Assembly: GCF_014203235.1 (NCBI RefSeq)
Contig: NZ_JACHIN010000003.1
Span: forward strand, 1 to 64,000
From: Nonomuraea endophytica
Lineage (GTDB): Bacteria > Actinomycetota > Actinomycetes > Streptosporangiales > Streptosporangiaceae
DNA: 64,000 nucleotides
Reading direction: 5' to 3'
Shown here piece after piece: positions 43,631-51,088 of the stretch (positions are counted from its first letter, which is position 1; each line of letters opens with the position of its first letter). The notes beneath the pieces are model-generated. The model had not been told where the DNA came from. It saw nothing but the letters and a program-made list of their open reading frames with translations, and made no database searches. The translations under genes and the position numbers were made by a program.

Positions 43631-44254
43631 ATGCGTTTCGTGATCTTAGGCGGCGTCGCCGCCATGGTGCTGTCGGCCGCGCCCGCGCTGGCCAAGCCGC
43701 CGTCCCCGGCCCAGCTCGCCGAGGCCGTCCTCACCCCCGAGGACCTGGGTGACGGCTACTCCGAGAACTCCAACCGCCCGCGTGCGGCGCTCGACAAGGA
43801 CTCCGCGCACACCAAGGCCTGCCGGAGCGCGATGAGCGGGCTGAAGCCGCTGCTCAGGAGCAAGGCGGCCGCCTGGATCGACAAGCAGGGCAAGCCGTCC
43901 GGGGTGTGGCAGTTCGCGCTCGGAGCCACCCCGGCCGGGCTGGCCTCCTGGCAGGCGGCGGGCAAGGCGATGGTGCGCGACTGCGCCGGCGTGGACAAGA
44001 GCACCAAGAAGCGCAAGGAAGGCATCAAGCGGCTGTCCGTCGGGCGCGTCGGCACCTGGGTGTACGCGATCCGCTACTCCGACCACCCCCAGGAGTTCGC
44101 CCGCCCGATCCACGCCCAGGACGTCGTGCTCATGCGGGTCGGCCAGGCCGTCACGCTGGTCGTGAGCGACGGCTACTTCGGCACCTTCGATCCGGTGCTG
44201 AGCCGGCGCGCCGCCCGCCTGGCCGCGGCCAAGCTCAAGGAGGCTCAGGGCTGA
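43631..44254 (+). CDS. Secreted protein of unknown function
   Basis: A 207-residue protein with a signal peptide (MRFVILGGVAAMVLSAAPALA). The mature part starts LAEAVLTPEDLGDGYSENS and has two Cys (KACRSAM, RDCAGVD) that could pair; the DLGDGY start and GTWVYAIRY core recall actinobacterial PknH-like extracellular sensor domains, a weak resemblance. A -10-like TAGGAT at 43617-43622 lies 8 nt before the ATG without a ribosome-binding site. It overlaps the convergent PPOX gene by 10 nt. Confidence 0.72.
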   Translation: MRFVILGGVAAMVLSAAPALAKPPSPAQLAEAVLTPEDLGDGYSENSNRPRAALDKDSAHTKACRSAMSGLKPLLRSKAAAWIDKQGKPSGVWQFALGATPAGLASWQAAGKAMVRDCAGVDKSTKKRKEGIKRLSVGRVGTWVYAIRYSDHPQEFARPIHAQDVVLMRVGQAVTLVVSDGYFGTFDPVLSRRAARLAAAKLKEAQG

Positions 44255-44658
44255 TGTACGGCGCGGCGAGACGGATACCAGCTCTCGCCGACCGGCTCAC
44301 CGGCCAGGTTCCAGCTCCACGACATCGTGGGCGTGATGCGCAGGTACACGCCTGGGCCGACCATGCCGGTGCGTTCGAAGGGCTGCTCGGCCACGCCGTA
44401 CACGCGGATTCCGCGCGCGACGAACGGGTCGGGTGACGGCAGGTCGTCGACCACCAGCGCGACCTTGGCGCGTCCGGCGGCGACGTTGCGGAACTTGCGG
44501 GTGGCCACCACGGTCTGGCCGCCGCCGACCCAGAAGTGCGTGCCGTCGAACTCGTAGGCGACCGGCATCACGTCGGGCTGGTCGTCCGCGTCGAGCGTGG
44601 CGAGGCGGGCGAGGGACTGGGAGCGCAGGTAGGCGCTCTCCTCGTCGGTGAAGGTCAT
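44245..44658 (-). CDS. PPOX-class F420-dependent oxidoreductase
   Basis: A 137-residue split-barrel protein: FTDEESAYLRSQSLARLATL, QPDVMPVAYEFDGTHFWVGG, ATRKFRNVAAGRAKVALVVDD, ARGIRVYGVAEQPF and TPTMSWSWNL. It is a second, distinct member beside that at 41950. ATG at 44658 follows GAAAGGGA. Divergent from the DUF4291 gene, convergent with the secreted protein. Confidence 0.85.
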   Translation of the reverse strand: MTFTDEESAYLRSQSLARLATLDADDQPDVMPVAYEFDGTHFWVGGGQTVVATRKFRNVAAGRAKVALVVDDLPSPDPFVARGIRVYGVAEQPFERTGMVGPGVYLRITPTMSWSWNLAGEPVGESWYPSRRAVHQP

Positions 44659-44775
44659 GCCGGGTTTCCCTTTCTGTGGCGGTCCTCTCCCTTTACACGA
44701 TCGGGCGGCCCGCGTATCGACGGACACGGGTAAATCGCGTTGCGGGGTGGTCGCCGCTTTCGCCACGCTGGGCGG

Positions 44776-45336
44776 ATGAACGTGCCCTATCGGCAGATCC
44801 GTGCCGTCTACACCGAGGAGACGATCACCGTCTACCAGGCCTACGACCCGGCCATCGCCGTTCCGGCGGTCGCGGCGCAGCGGTTCGTGGCGCCGTTCAA
44901 GCGCGAGCGGATGACGTGGATCAAGCCGTCGTTCCTCTGGATGATGTACCGCTGCGGCTACGCCACCAAGCCCGGCCAGGCCCACGTGCTGGCCGTCGAC
45001 ATCAGCCGCGACGGCTTCGCGTGGGCGCTGGCCAACGCGTCGCTGAGCCATCACGGCGGTGAGGAGGTGCGCGGCAAGCCGGTACGGGTGCAGTGGGACC
45101 CGGAGCGCGACCTCCACCACAACCCGCTGCCGCATCGCTCGATCCAGATAGGGCTGTCCGGCGAGGCGGTCACCCGCTACGCCGACGAGTGGATCACCGC
45201 CATCCGCGACGTCACCCCACAGGTCAAGGCCGTGCACGCGGCGTTGCGGGCCAAGCGGGACGTCGCCGCGCTGCTGCCCGACGAGCGTCCCTACCCGCTC
45301 GGCGCCGAGCTGGCCGCCGTCGTCCGGGCCTCCTAG
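44776..45336 (+). CDS. DUF4291 family protein
   Basis: A 186-residue protein with the DUF4291 pattern: VPYRQIRAVYTEETITVYQAY, RMTWIKPSFLWMMYRCGY, QWDPERDLHHNPLPHRSIQIGL and YADEWITAIRDVTP. Biochemical function is unknown; the conserved Arg, Lys, His and Glu residues suggest a nucleic-acid or nucleotide role, unproven. It converges with the aldo/keto reductase gene, sharing CTAG at 45333-45336 as stop on both strands. Confidence 0.88.
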   Translation: MNVPYRQIRAVYTEETITVYQAYDPAIAVPAVAAQRFVAPFKRERMTWIKPSFLWMMYRCGYATKPGQAHVLAVDISRDGFAWALANASLSHHGGEEVRGKPVRVQWDPERDLHHNPLPHRSIQIGLSGEAVTRYADEWITAIRDVTPQVKAVHAALRAKRDVAALLPDERPYPLGAELAAVVRAS

Positions 45337-46205
45337 AGAGCGGCCCACAACCCCTCGGGGACCGGGGTACGGAAGTCCGCCACGTTGGCCAGCACCTGGG
45401 CCGGAGTGTGGGCCCCGATGAGGATCGAGCGCACGGCCGGATGGCGCAGCGGGAAACGCATCGCGGCCCCCGCCACCGGCACCCCGAACGCCGCGCAGGC
45501 GTCCAGGATCGGCCGGACCTCCGGCGGCGGATCGGCGGGCGGCCCGGCCAGCAGCCCCCGGTGGAACAGGCTGGCCGCCACCACCGGGATGCCGCGCTCG
45601 GCGCACAGCGGCAGAAGCTCATCGAAGGCGGTACGGCGCAGCAGCGTGCACTGGTTGGCGGCCAGCAGCACGTCGGGATCGGCGTTCCTGACGAAGTCGG
45701 CGAGCATCGCGGGCTGGTTCATGCCGACGCCGATCGCCTTCACCACCCCCTGCGCCCGCAGGTCGGCCAGGGTCGCGAACGCCTCGTCGAGTGCCTGGGG
45801 CCAGTGGCGGTCGGGGTCGTGGACGAGCAGGATGTCGACGTGGCCGGTGCCGAGCCGTTCCAGCGACTCCTCCAGGCTGCGCAGGACGCCGTCGCGGGAG
45901 AAGTCCCAGACGGCGTGCCGGTCGTCGGCCACGGCGAAGATCCCCGGCCCGCCGGGTCCCGGCCTGATCAGCCGGCCCACCTTGGTCGACAGCACGTACT
46001 CCGAGCGGGGCCGTTCGCGCAGCGCCGCACCGAGACGGCGCTCGGCCAGGCCGAGCCCGTAGTAGGGGGCGGTGTCGAAGTAGCGGATGCCCGACTCCCA
46101 GGCGGCGTCCACGACCTCGCGGGCCTGCCGGTCGCTGATGGGACGCAGGTAGTTGCCGAGCGGGCCGCCGCCCAGCCCCAGCTCGGGCAGGTGGGGCAGG
46201 GTCAC
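45333..46205 (-). CDS. Aldo/keto reductase (sugar dehydrogenase type)
   Basis: A 290-residue member near D-threo-aldose/L-fucose dehydrogenases. Catalytic Asp and Tyr are in YFDTAPYYGLGLAERRLG, Lys in YVLSTKVGRLI and His in DILLVHDPDRHW; MNQPAMLADFV and ILIGAHTPAQVL are later conserved blocks. GTG at 46205 overlaps the cupin stop (GTGA). It ends the minus-strand run that begins with the sugar-binding protein, so oxidation of an imported sugar is likely. Confidence 0.9.
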   Translation of the reverse strand: MTLPHLPELGLGGGPLGNYLRPISDRQAREVVDAAWESGIRYFDTAPYYGLGLAERRLGAALRERPRSEYVLSTKVGRLIRPGPGGPGIFAVADDRHAVWDFSRDGVLRSLEESLERLGTGHVDILLVHDPDRHWPQALDEAFATLADLRAQGVVKAIGVGMNQPAMLADFVRNADPDVLLAANQCTLLRRTAFDELLPLCAERGIPVVAASLFHRGLLAGPPADPPPEVRPILDACAAFGVPVAGAAMRFPLRHPAVRSILIGAHTPAQVLANVADFRTPVPEGLWAAL

Positions 46206-46501
46206 GGGGCGGGTTCCAGGTGGAGCCAGGTGGTGACGACCTCGGTGACGGCCTCCAGGTGGTGGTCCTCGCCGGCCTCGACGATGAGCACGTCTCCGGC
46301 GGCGAAGCCGGACACCTCGCCGTCGAGGTGGATCCGGCCGGTGCCGGACAGGATGAGGAAGATCTCGGGATCGGGATGGGTGTGCGGGCCCCGGTTGTGG
46401 CTGATCTGACCGGGGGGCAGGGTGGAGACGCCGCCGGACTCGACCCGGTAGCCGGGTAACGAGATCCCGTCGCCGTGCTCGGCCAGCGTGCTCCTGCGCA
46501 T
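46202..46501 (-). CDS. Small cupin-domain protein
   Basis: A 99-residue single cupin: NRGPHTHPDPEIFLILSGTG carries the metal-binding His, His and Glu, and FAAGDVLIVEAGEDHHLEAV the last His. It may be a sugar isomerase, epimerase or binding accessory. ATG at 46501 is preceded by AAAGGAG. It overlaps the aldo/keto reductase gene and follows a repeat-rich spacer. Confidence 0.85.
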   Translation of the reverse strand: MRRSTLAEHGDGISLPGYRVESGGVSTLPPGQISHNRGPHTHPDPEIFLILSGTGRIHLDGEVSGFAAGDVLIVEAGEDHHLEAVTEVVTTWLHLEPAP

Positions 46502-46573
46502 CGTGGCTCCTTTCCGAAGGCTCAGAAGACCCGGAGTCTCTGAAGCCCCCGGAGTTTCTGGAGAAGAAGGGGT

Positions 46574-46605
46574 GCGTGCGCGCCCCTGGCACCGGGCGCG
46601 CACGC
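46574..46605 (-). terminator. 12-bp perfect hairpin between reductase and cupin genes
   Basis: GCGTGCGCGCCC (46574-46585) pairs with GGGCGCGCACGC (46594-46605) over an 8-nt loop. It lies about 70 nt after the upstream reductase stop and could attenuate transcription into the cupin gene. Confidence 0.55.
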
Positions 46606-46633
46606 GGTCTGTGGCGACAGAACGCCGGTCGCT

Positions 46634-46678
46634 GAGACGACGTCAGTTGAGACGCCGTCAGCGGAGACGGCGTCAGGC
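46634..46678. repeat. Three tandem 15-bp repeats over a reductase stop codon
   Basis: GAGACGACGTCAGTT, GAGACGCCGTCAGCG and GAGACGGCGTCAGGC follow one another without spacing; each centre GACGNCGTC is self-complementary. The reductase TGA (46675-46673) lies in the third unit, so the array extends from its 3' end into the spacer. Confidence 0.8.
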
Positions 46679-47641
46679 GAGGACGCCGCTCTCCTTGGCC
46701 GCCCGCTCGATCGCGGTCAGTTCGTCGGCGGTGAAGCCGAGGCGGTCCACGGCGGCGGCGTTGGCCGCGAGCTGCTCGGGGCTGGAGGCGCCGACGAGCA
46801 CCGAGGTGATCCGCTGGTCGCGCAGCGCCCAGGCGAGGGCGAGCTGCGCCACCGATTGCCCGCGATCAGCCGAAATTTCCGACAGTTGCCGTACGAAAGC
46901 CAGCACCTCCTCCGTCACCCGGTCAGCCGTCAGGAACCGCCCCTCGGCCGCCCGCGAGTCCGCCGGGATGCCCGCCAGATACCGGTCCGTCAGCAACCCC
47001 TGGGCCAGCGGCGAATACACCACGCAGCCCACGCCCTCCCGCTCCAGCACTCCCAGCAGTTCGTCCTCGATGTCGCGCCGCAGCAGCGAGTAAACAGGCT
47101 GGTGCACCAGCAGCGGCGTGCCCAGGGAGCGCAGCAGCCCGGCGATGGCCGCCGTGCGGTCCGGCGCGAAGTTCGACACACCCACGTACAGAGCCCGGCC
47201 GGTGCGGACCATGTGGTCCAGCGCCGCGGCCTGCTCCTCCAGCGGCGTGTCCTTGTCGTCGCGGTGCAGATAGTAGATGTCGACGTGGTCCAGGCCGAGG
47301 CGGCCGAGCGACTGGTCCAGGGTGGCCAGCAGGTGCTTGCGGGAGTTGCCCTTGCCGTAGGGGCCGTCCCACATGGGGTTGCCGCCCTTGGTGGTGACCA
47401 CGATCTCGTCCCGCATGCCGCGCAGGTCGAGCCGGAAGATCGAGCCGAACGTGCGCTCGGCGGCGCCGAGCGGCGGGCCGTACCGGTCGGCGAGGTCGAA
47501 ATGGGTGATGCCGAGGTCGAGGGCCGCGCGCACGATCGCGCGCTGACTCTCCGGCGTACGGCCGTCGCCGAAGTTGTGCCAGAGCCCGAGGGAGACAGCG
47601 GGCAGCAGCAGCCCGCTGCGCCCGCACCGTCGATAGTCCAC
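46673..47641 (-). CDS. Aldo/keto reductase (YghZ-like)
   Basis: A 322-residue reductase of the L-glyceraldehyde-3-phosphate reductase group. HFDLADRYGPPLGAAERTFG has the catalytic Asp and Tyr, VVTTKGGNPMWDGPYG the Lys, IYYLHRDDKDTPLEE the His, and ITSVLVGASSPEQLAAN the cofactor site. GTG at 47641 starts 3 nt after the permease stop, so it is transcribed with the ABC importer and probably acts on its sugar. Confidence 0.9.
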   Translation of the reverse strand: MDYRRCGRSGLLLPAVSLGLWHNFGDGRTPESQRAIVRAALDLGITHFDLADRYGPPLGAAERTFGSIFRLDLRGMRDEIVVTTKGGNPMWDGPYGKGNSRKHLLATLDQSLGRLGLDHVDIYYLHRDDKDTPLEEQAAALDHMVRTGRALYVGVSNFAPDRTAAIAGLLRSLGTPLLVHQPVYSLLRRDIEDELLGVLEREGVGCVVYSPLAQGLLTDRYLAGIPADSRAAEGRFLTADRVTEEVLAFVRQLSEISADRGQSVAQLALAWALRDQRITSVLVGASSPEQLAANAAAVDRLGFTADELTAIERAAKESGVLA

Positions 47642-47644
47642 GTA

Positions 47645-48526
47645 CTACCTTCCTGCGATTCCGGTCAGAGTGACGCCCCTGATGAAGGTCTTCTGGGCGA
47701 TGAAGAAGATGATCACAATGGGCATCATGGCGATCAAGGCCACGGCCATCATCTGGTTGTACTGCGTGGCGAACTGGTCGGTGAACAGCCCGAGCCCCAT
47801 GGGCAGCGTGAACTTCTCGGTCGTCCTGATGTAGATGACCGATTCCAGGTACTGGTTCCAGTTGCCCACGAAGGAGAACAGGCAGATGGCGGCCAGCGCC
47901 GGCTTCGACAGCGGCAGCATGACCCGCCACAGGATCCGCAGTTCGGAGGCGCCGTCGATGCGGGCGGCGTCGATGAGCTCCTGCGGGATCGTGGTGAAGA
48001 ACTGCCGCAGCAGGAAGATGTAGAGCGCCACCCCGAAGAACTCCGGCACGATCAGCGGCAGGTACGTGTCCACCCAGCCGATCTTGGAGAACAGGATGAA
48101 CTTCGGCACCAGCGTGATCTCCCGCGGGATCATCATGGTGGCCAGCAGCGCGCCGAACATCAGCGTGGCCGCCCGCGCCCGCATCCGCGCGAACGCGTAG
48201 GCGGGCAGGACGCACGAGATCAGGTTGCCCAGCATGGACAGCGCGGTGATCAGCACGGTGTTGAGCATGAACCGCGTGTAGTCCAGCGACCCGAACCAGC
48301 CGCGCGAGTAGTTCTCCCAGTGGAAGGAGTCGGGCAGCCACTGCGGCGGGAAGGCGAGGTTCTCCGCGTCGGACTTCAGCGACGTCGTGATCATCCACAG
48401 GAACGGCAGCACGAACACGACGGTGCTCGCGATGAGCAGCACGTACGCGCCCGCCCGCTGCGCCCGCCGGATCCGCTCGGTCTGCGCCGGGGTGAGGGTC
48501 CTCGGCTCCGCTCTCTTCAGCAGCAT
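47645..48526 (-). CDS. Sugar ABC transporter permease (MalG type)
   Basis: A 293-residue inner-membrane permease with six predicted spans. The cytoplasmic EAA loop is IPQELIDAARIDGASELRILWRVMLPLSKPAL (recognisable as EAA-like DGASE...LPLSKPA). The C-terminus TFIRGVTLTGIAGR is characteristic of CUT1 MalG homologues. It lies 7 nt after the partner permease gene. Confidence 0.93.
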   Translation of the reverse strand: MLLKRAEPRTLTPAQTERIRRAQRAGAYVLLIASTVVFVLPFLWMITTSLKSDAENLAFPPQWLPDSFHWENYSRGWFGSLDYTRFMLNTVLITALSMLGNLISCVLPAYAFARMRARAATLMFGALLATMMIPREITLVPKFILFSKIGWVDTYLPLIVPEFFGVALYIFLLRQFFTTIPQELIDAARIDGASELRILWRVMLPLSKPALAAICLFSFVGNWNQYLESVIYIRTTEKFTLPMGLGLFTDQFATQYNQMMAVALIAMMPIVIIFFIAQKTFIRGVTLTGIAGR

Positions 48527-48533
48527 CGGGACC

Positions 48534-49418
48534 TCACTTGAACTCGTAGTGCACCCAGCGCCTGGCCAGGGCGAACTGGATGGCGGTGACAGCGATGATG
48601 ATGGCGAACATGGCCCACGAGAGCGCCGCGGCGTACCCCATGTCGAAGTAGACGAAGGCGTGCCGGTAGATGTAGAGGCCGAGCACCATCGTGGCGTTGC
48701 CGGGCCCGCCCTCGGTCATGGCCAGGATGAGCACGTAGCCCTGCAGGGCGCCGATGAAGCCGGTGACCACGTTGAAGAAGATGACCGGCGACATCATCGG
48801 CACGGTGACGCTCCAGAAGCGCCGCCACCAGCCGGCGCCGTCGATCTCGGCCGCCTCGTAGAGCGACTTCGGGATGCCCTGGAGCCCGGCGAGGTAGATG
48901 ACGATGGTGTTGCCGGCACCCCACACGGCCATGAGCACCAGCGCCGGGATGGCCCACTCCTGGGAGGCGAGCCAGCCGGGCCCGGTGATGCCGACCGTGG
49001 CCAGGACCTTGTTGATCAGGCCGTAGTCGGGGTGCAGGATGTTCAGCCACAGCAGCGCCGTCGCCAGCCCGGAGACCACCGACGGCATGTACATGACGGT
49101 GCGGAACAGGCCCTGGAAGCGCAGCGGCTGGTTGAGCAGCAGCGCCATCACGAACGTGAACGTGACGCCGAGCGCGACGTAGCCGACCCCGTACTGGACG
49201 GTGTTCTCGATCGACTCCCAGAACTCGGGGTCGCCGAACATGCGCTCGTAGTTGGCCAGGCCCACCCACTGAGGCGCCTTCAGCAGGTTCCACTCCATGA
49301 AGCTGATGACGATGGCCGCGATGATCGGGCCGGCCGTGAACAGGATGAACCCCAGCAGCCACGGCGAGACGAACAGGTGGAAGCGCCGCGCCTCGCGCTG
49401 GGCGAGCGTGGCCATCAC
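48534..49418 (-). CDS. Sugar ABC transporter permease (MalF/UgpA type)
   Basis: A 294-residue permease with six spans. The EAA loop reads IPKSLYEAAEIDGAGWWRRF then WSVTVPMMSPVIFF, a typical CUT1 form. Either GTG 49418 (GTGA overlap with the binding-protein stop) or ATG 49415 can start it. No ATP-binding subunit gene follows; actinomycetes often share one MsiK-like ATPase among such importers. Confidence 0.93.
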   Translation of the reverse strand: MMATLAQREARRFHLFVSPWLLGFILFTAGPIIAAIVISFMEWNLLKAPQWVGLANYERMFGDPEFWESIENTVQYGVGYVALGVTFTFVMALLLNQPLRFQGLFRTVMYMPSVVSGLATALLWLNILHPDYGLINKVLATVGITGPGWLASQEWAIPALVLMAVWGAGNTIVIYLAGLQGIPKSLYEAAEIDGAGWWRRFWSVTVPMMSPVIFFNVVTGFIGALQGYVLILAMTEGGPGNATMVLGLYIYRHAFVYFDMGYAAALSWAMFAIIIAVTAIQFALARRWVHYEFK

Positions 49419-50845
49419 GCGATCTTGTTCTCGGCGAGCAGCGGGCCGACCTTGGCGGCGATCTCGTCCAGGGCCGCCTTGACGTCGATCTTGCCGAGCA
49501 TCGCGCGTTCCCAGATGGGCTTGGCCGTGTCGACCGCCTTCTTGGTGGCCGGCAGGCGCAGCACGCCGTCACTGGTGGCGTAGTCGGCGAGGATCTCCTT
49601 GACCAGTTCGGCCGTCTCCGCCGGGATGCCGAGCGCCTCGGCGTTGGGCAGCCACGCCGACTGGCGCGCCGGGGCGCTGATACGGCGGAACTGGTAGCCG
49701 GATGACGACAGGTACTCGTAGATGTAGAGCCACGCCGCCTCCTTCTGCTGGGAGGCCTCGGTGATGACCAGGGCGCTGCCGACGGCGGGGGAGAAGCGGC
49801 CCTGCGGGCCCTTCGGCACGTGCGTGGCGCCCCACTTGAACGCCTTCTGCTTGGCCAGTTCCGTCATGATCCAGGCGCCGTTGATGTGCATGGCGGCGTG
49901 GCCGGACTTCCACGGGTCGACCTTCTCCAGCAGGAGCTCCTCGGCCAGGCTCGGCGTGACACCGTCCTTGAGCAGCAGGTCGAGCCACATGCCGAGGGTC
50001 TTGACCGCCTCGGGGGAGTTGATCTGGACCTGGGTCTCGTCGGGGGAGAGGAACCGCCCGCCGTACGGCATGAGGAAGACGGTGGACAGGTCGGGGGCGG
50101 GCTTCGGGGTCGGCGAGAAGCCGAAGATCTTCGTGGCGCCGGAGCCGCTCTTGAGCTTCTTGGCGGTCTCGATCATCTTCTCGAAGGTCCAGGTCTCGTC
50201 CGGGTACTTCAGTCCGGCCTTGTCGAAGATGTCCTTGTTGAAGAACAGCAGCTTGGGGGCCATGTCGGTGGGCAGGCCGTAGAGCTTGCCGCCGCGCTCG
50301 AAGTAGGCGAGCCCGGCCTTGGGCAGGTCGTCCCTGGCGAAGTCGGGGGACCTGGCGATGAAGTCCTCCAGCGGGGCGACGATGTTGTTGGAGATGAAGT
50401 TCTGGGTCCAGGAGTAGTGGTTGTACATGACGTCGGGCAGGGAGCCGCCCGCGGCCTGGGCCATGTACTTGGTGAGGAAGCCGTCGAAGGTCGAGGTCTC
50501 GCGCTTGATCTCGATGTTCGGGTGGCGCTTCTTGAAGAAGTAGTCGAACTGCATGTTGCGCACCTCGGCGATCACGTCCGAGGTGGAGGCGATGGTGATC
50601 GTCACCTTGGCCGCGGGGTCGGCCACGTCCGACTTGGGCCACTGCAGCGAGTTGTAGAGCTTCTCGGCCTCCTCGAACGGCCAGGTGTCGTTGCCGGGCC
50701 GGTTGGGGTCGATGGTCTGGATGCCCGTCTTGACCGGCGCGGCGGCCTGCTTCTGCTGGCGGGTGTCGCCCCCGCAGGCGGCGATGACGGGCATGGACGC
50801 GGCGGCTACGGCGAGGGCCAGCATCCGGCGGCGGTTCATGTCCAT
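49415..50845 (-). CDS. Extracellular sugar-binding lipoprotein of the ABC importer
   Basis: A 476-residue CUT1-type solute-binding protein. Its signal MNRRRMLALAVAAASMPVIAACGG combines twin arginines with the lipobox IAAC, so it may be Tat-exported and lipid-anchored. VTITIASTSDVIAEVRNMQF, PDVMYNHYSWTQ, YGLPTDMAPKLLFFNKDIFDKAG and GKLYG-type blocks are typical. It heads the operon to the two permeases, and its promoter holds the 27-bp shared element. The ligand is probably an oligosaccharide released by the locus enzymes. Confidence 0.93.
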   Translation of the reverse strand: MDMNRRRMLALAVAAASMPVIAACGGDTRQQKQAAAPVKTGIQTIDPNRPGNDTWPFEEAEKLYNSLQWPKSDVADPAAKVTITIASTSDVIAEVRNMQFDYFFKKRHPNIEIKRETSTFDGFLTKYMAQAAGGSLPDVMYNHYSWTQNFISNNIVAPLEDFIARSPDFARDDLPKAGLAYFERGGKLYGLPTDMAPKLLFFNKDIFDKAGLKYPDETWTFEKMIETAKKLKSGSGATKIFGFSPTPKPAPDLSTVFLMPYGGRFLSPDETQVQINSPEAVKTLGMWLDLLLKDGVTPSLAEELLLEKVDPWKSGHAAMHINGAWIMTELAKQKAFKWGATHVPKGPQGRFSPAVGSALVITEASQQKEAAWLYIYEYLSSSGYQFRRISAPARQSAWLPNAEALGIPAETAELVKEILADYATSDGVLRLPATKKAVDTAKPIWERAMLGKIDVKAALDEIAAKVGPLLAENKIA

Positions 50846-50994
50846 GGATGACCTCTTTCAGAGGAAGATCTCGATGGCCGGCACCGCCACGTCGGGACGC
50901 CGCACCGGCGGTTGGGGGATGAAAGGTGCCGGGCGCACACAGGCCTCACGGTCAGTCTCGCCGTAAAGGTCCGATGACTCAGGGGCATGGCCGT

Positions 50995-51056
50995 ACCGTA
51001 GACCTGGTAATTAACTTCGTCAAGAATTGAATTGCAATCGCTTGCAACCTAGGCTC
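50995..51056. promoter_or_regulatory. Divergent promoter with the shared 27-bp element (copy 1)
   Basis: The element at 51007-51033 contains both -35 sites: rightward TTGAAT (51027-51032) is 17 nt from TAGGCT (51050-51055); leftward TTGACG (51023-51018) is 17 nt from TACGGT (51000-50995). The same 27 bp, and CCTAGGCTC 14 nt further on, recur at 60709-60758. Rightward it drives GH97, leftward the binding-protein operon. Confidence 0.75.
51032..51047. promoter_or_regulatory. LacI-type operator candidate
   Basis: TTGCAATCGCTTGCAA is a near-perfect palindrome of the LacI/GalR operator type, placed between the -35 and -10 hexamers of the GH97 promoter. It is absent from the second copy of the shared element. 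No LacI-family gene lies in the window. Confidence 0.6.
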
Positions 51057-51088
51057 GGGCGCACTGTGAGCTAGCCATGGAGGCTTCC

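Noticed and set aside
46634..46678. CRISPR-like array
   Set aside because: The 15-bp units abut without spacers and number only three.
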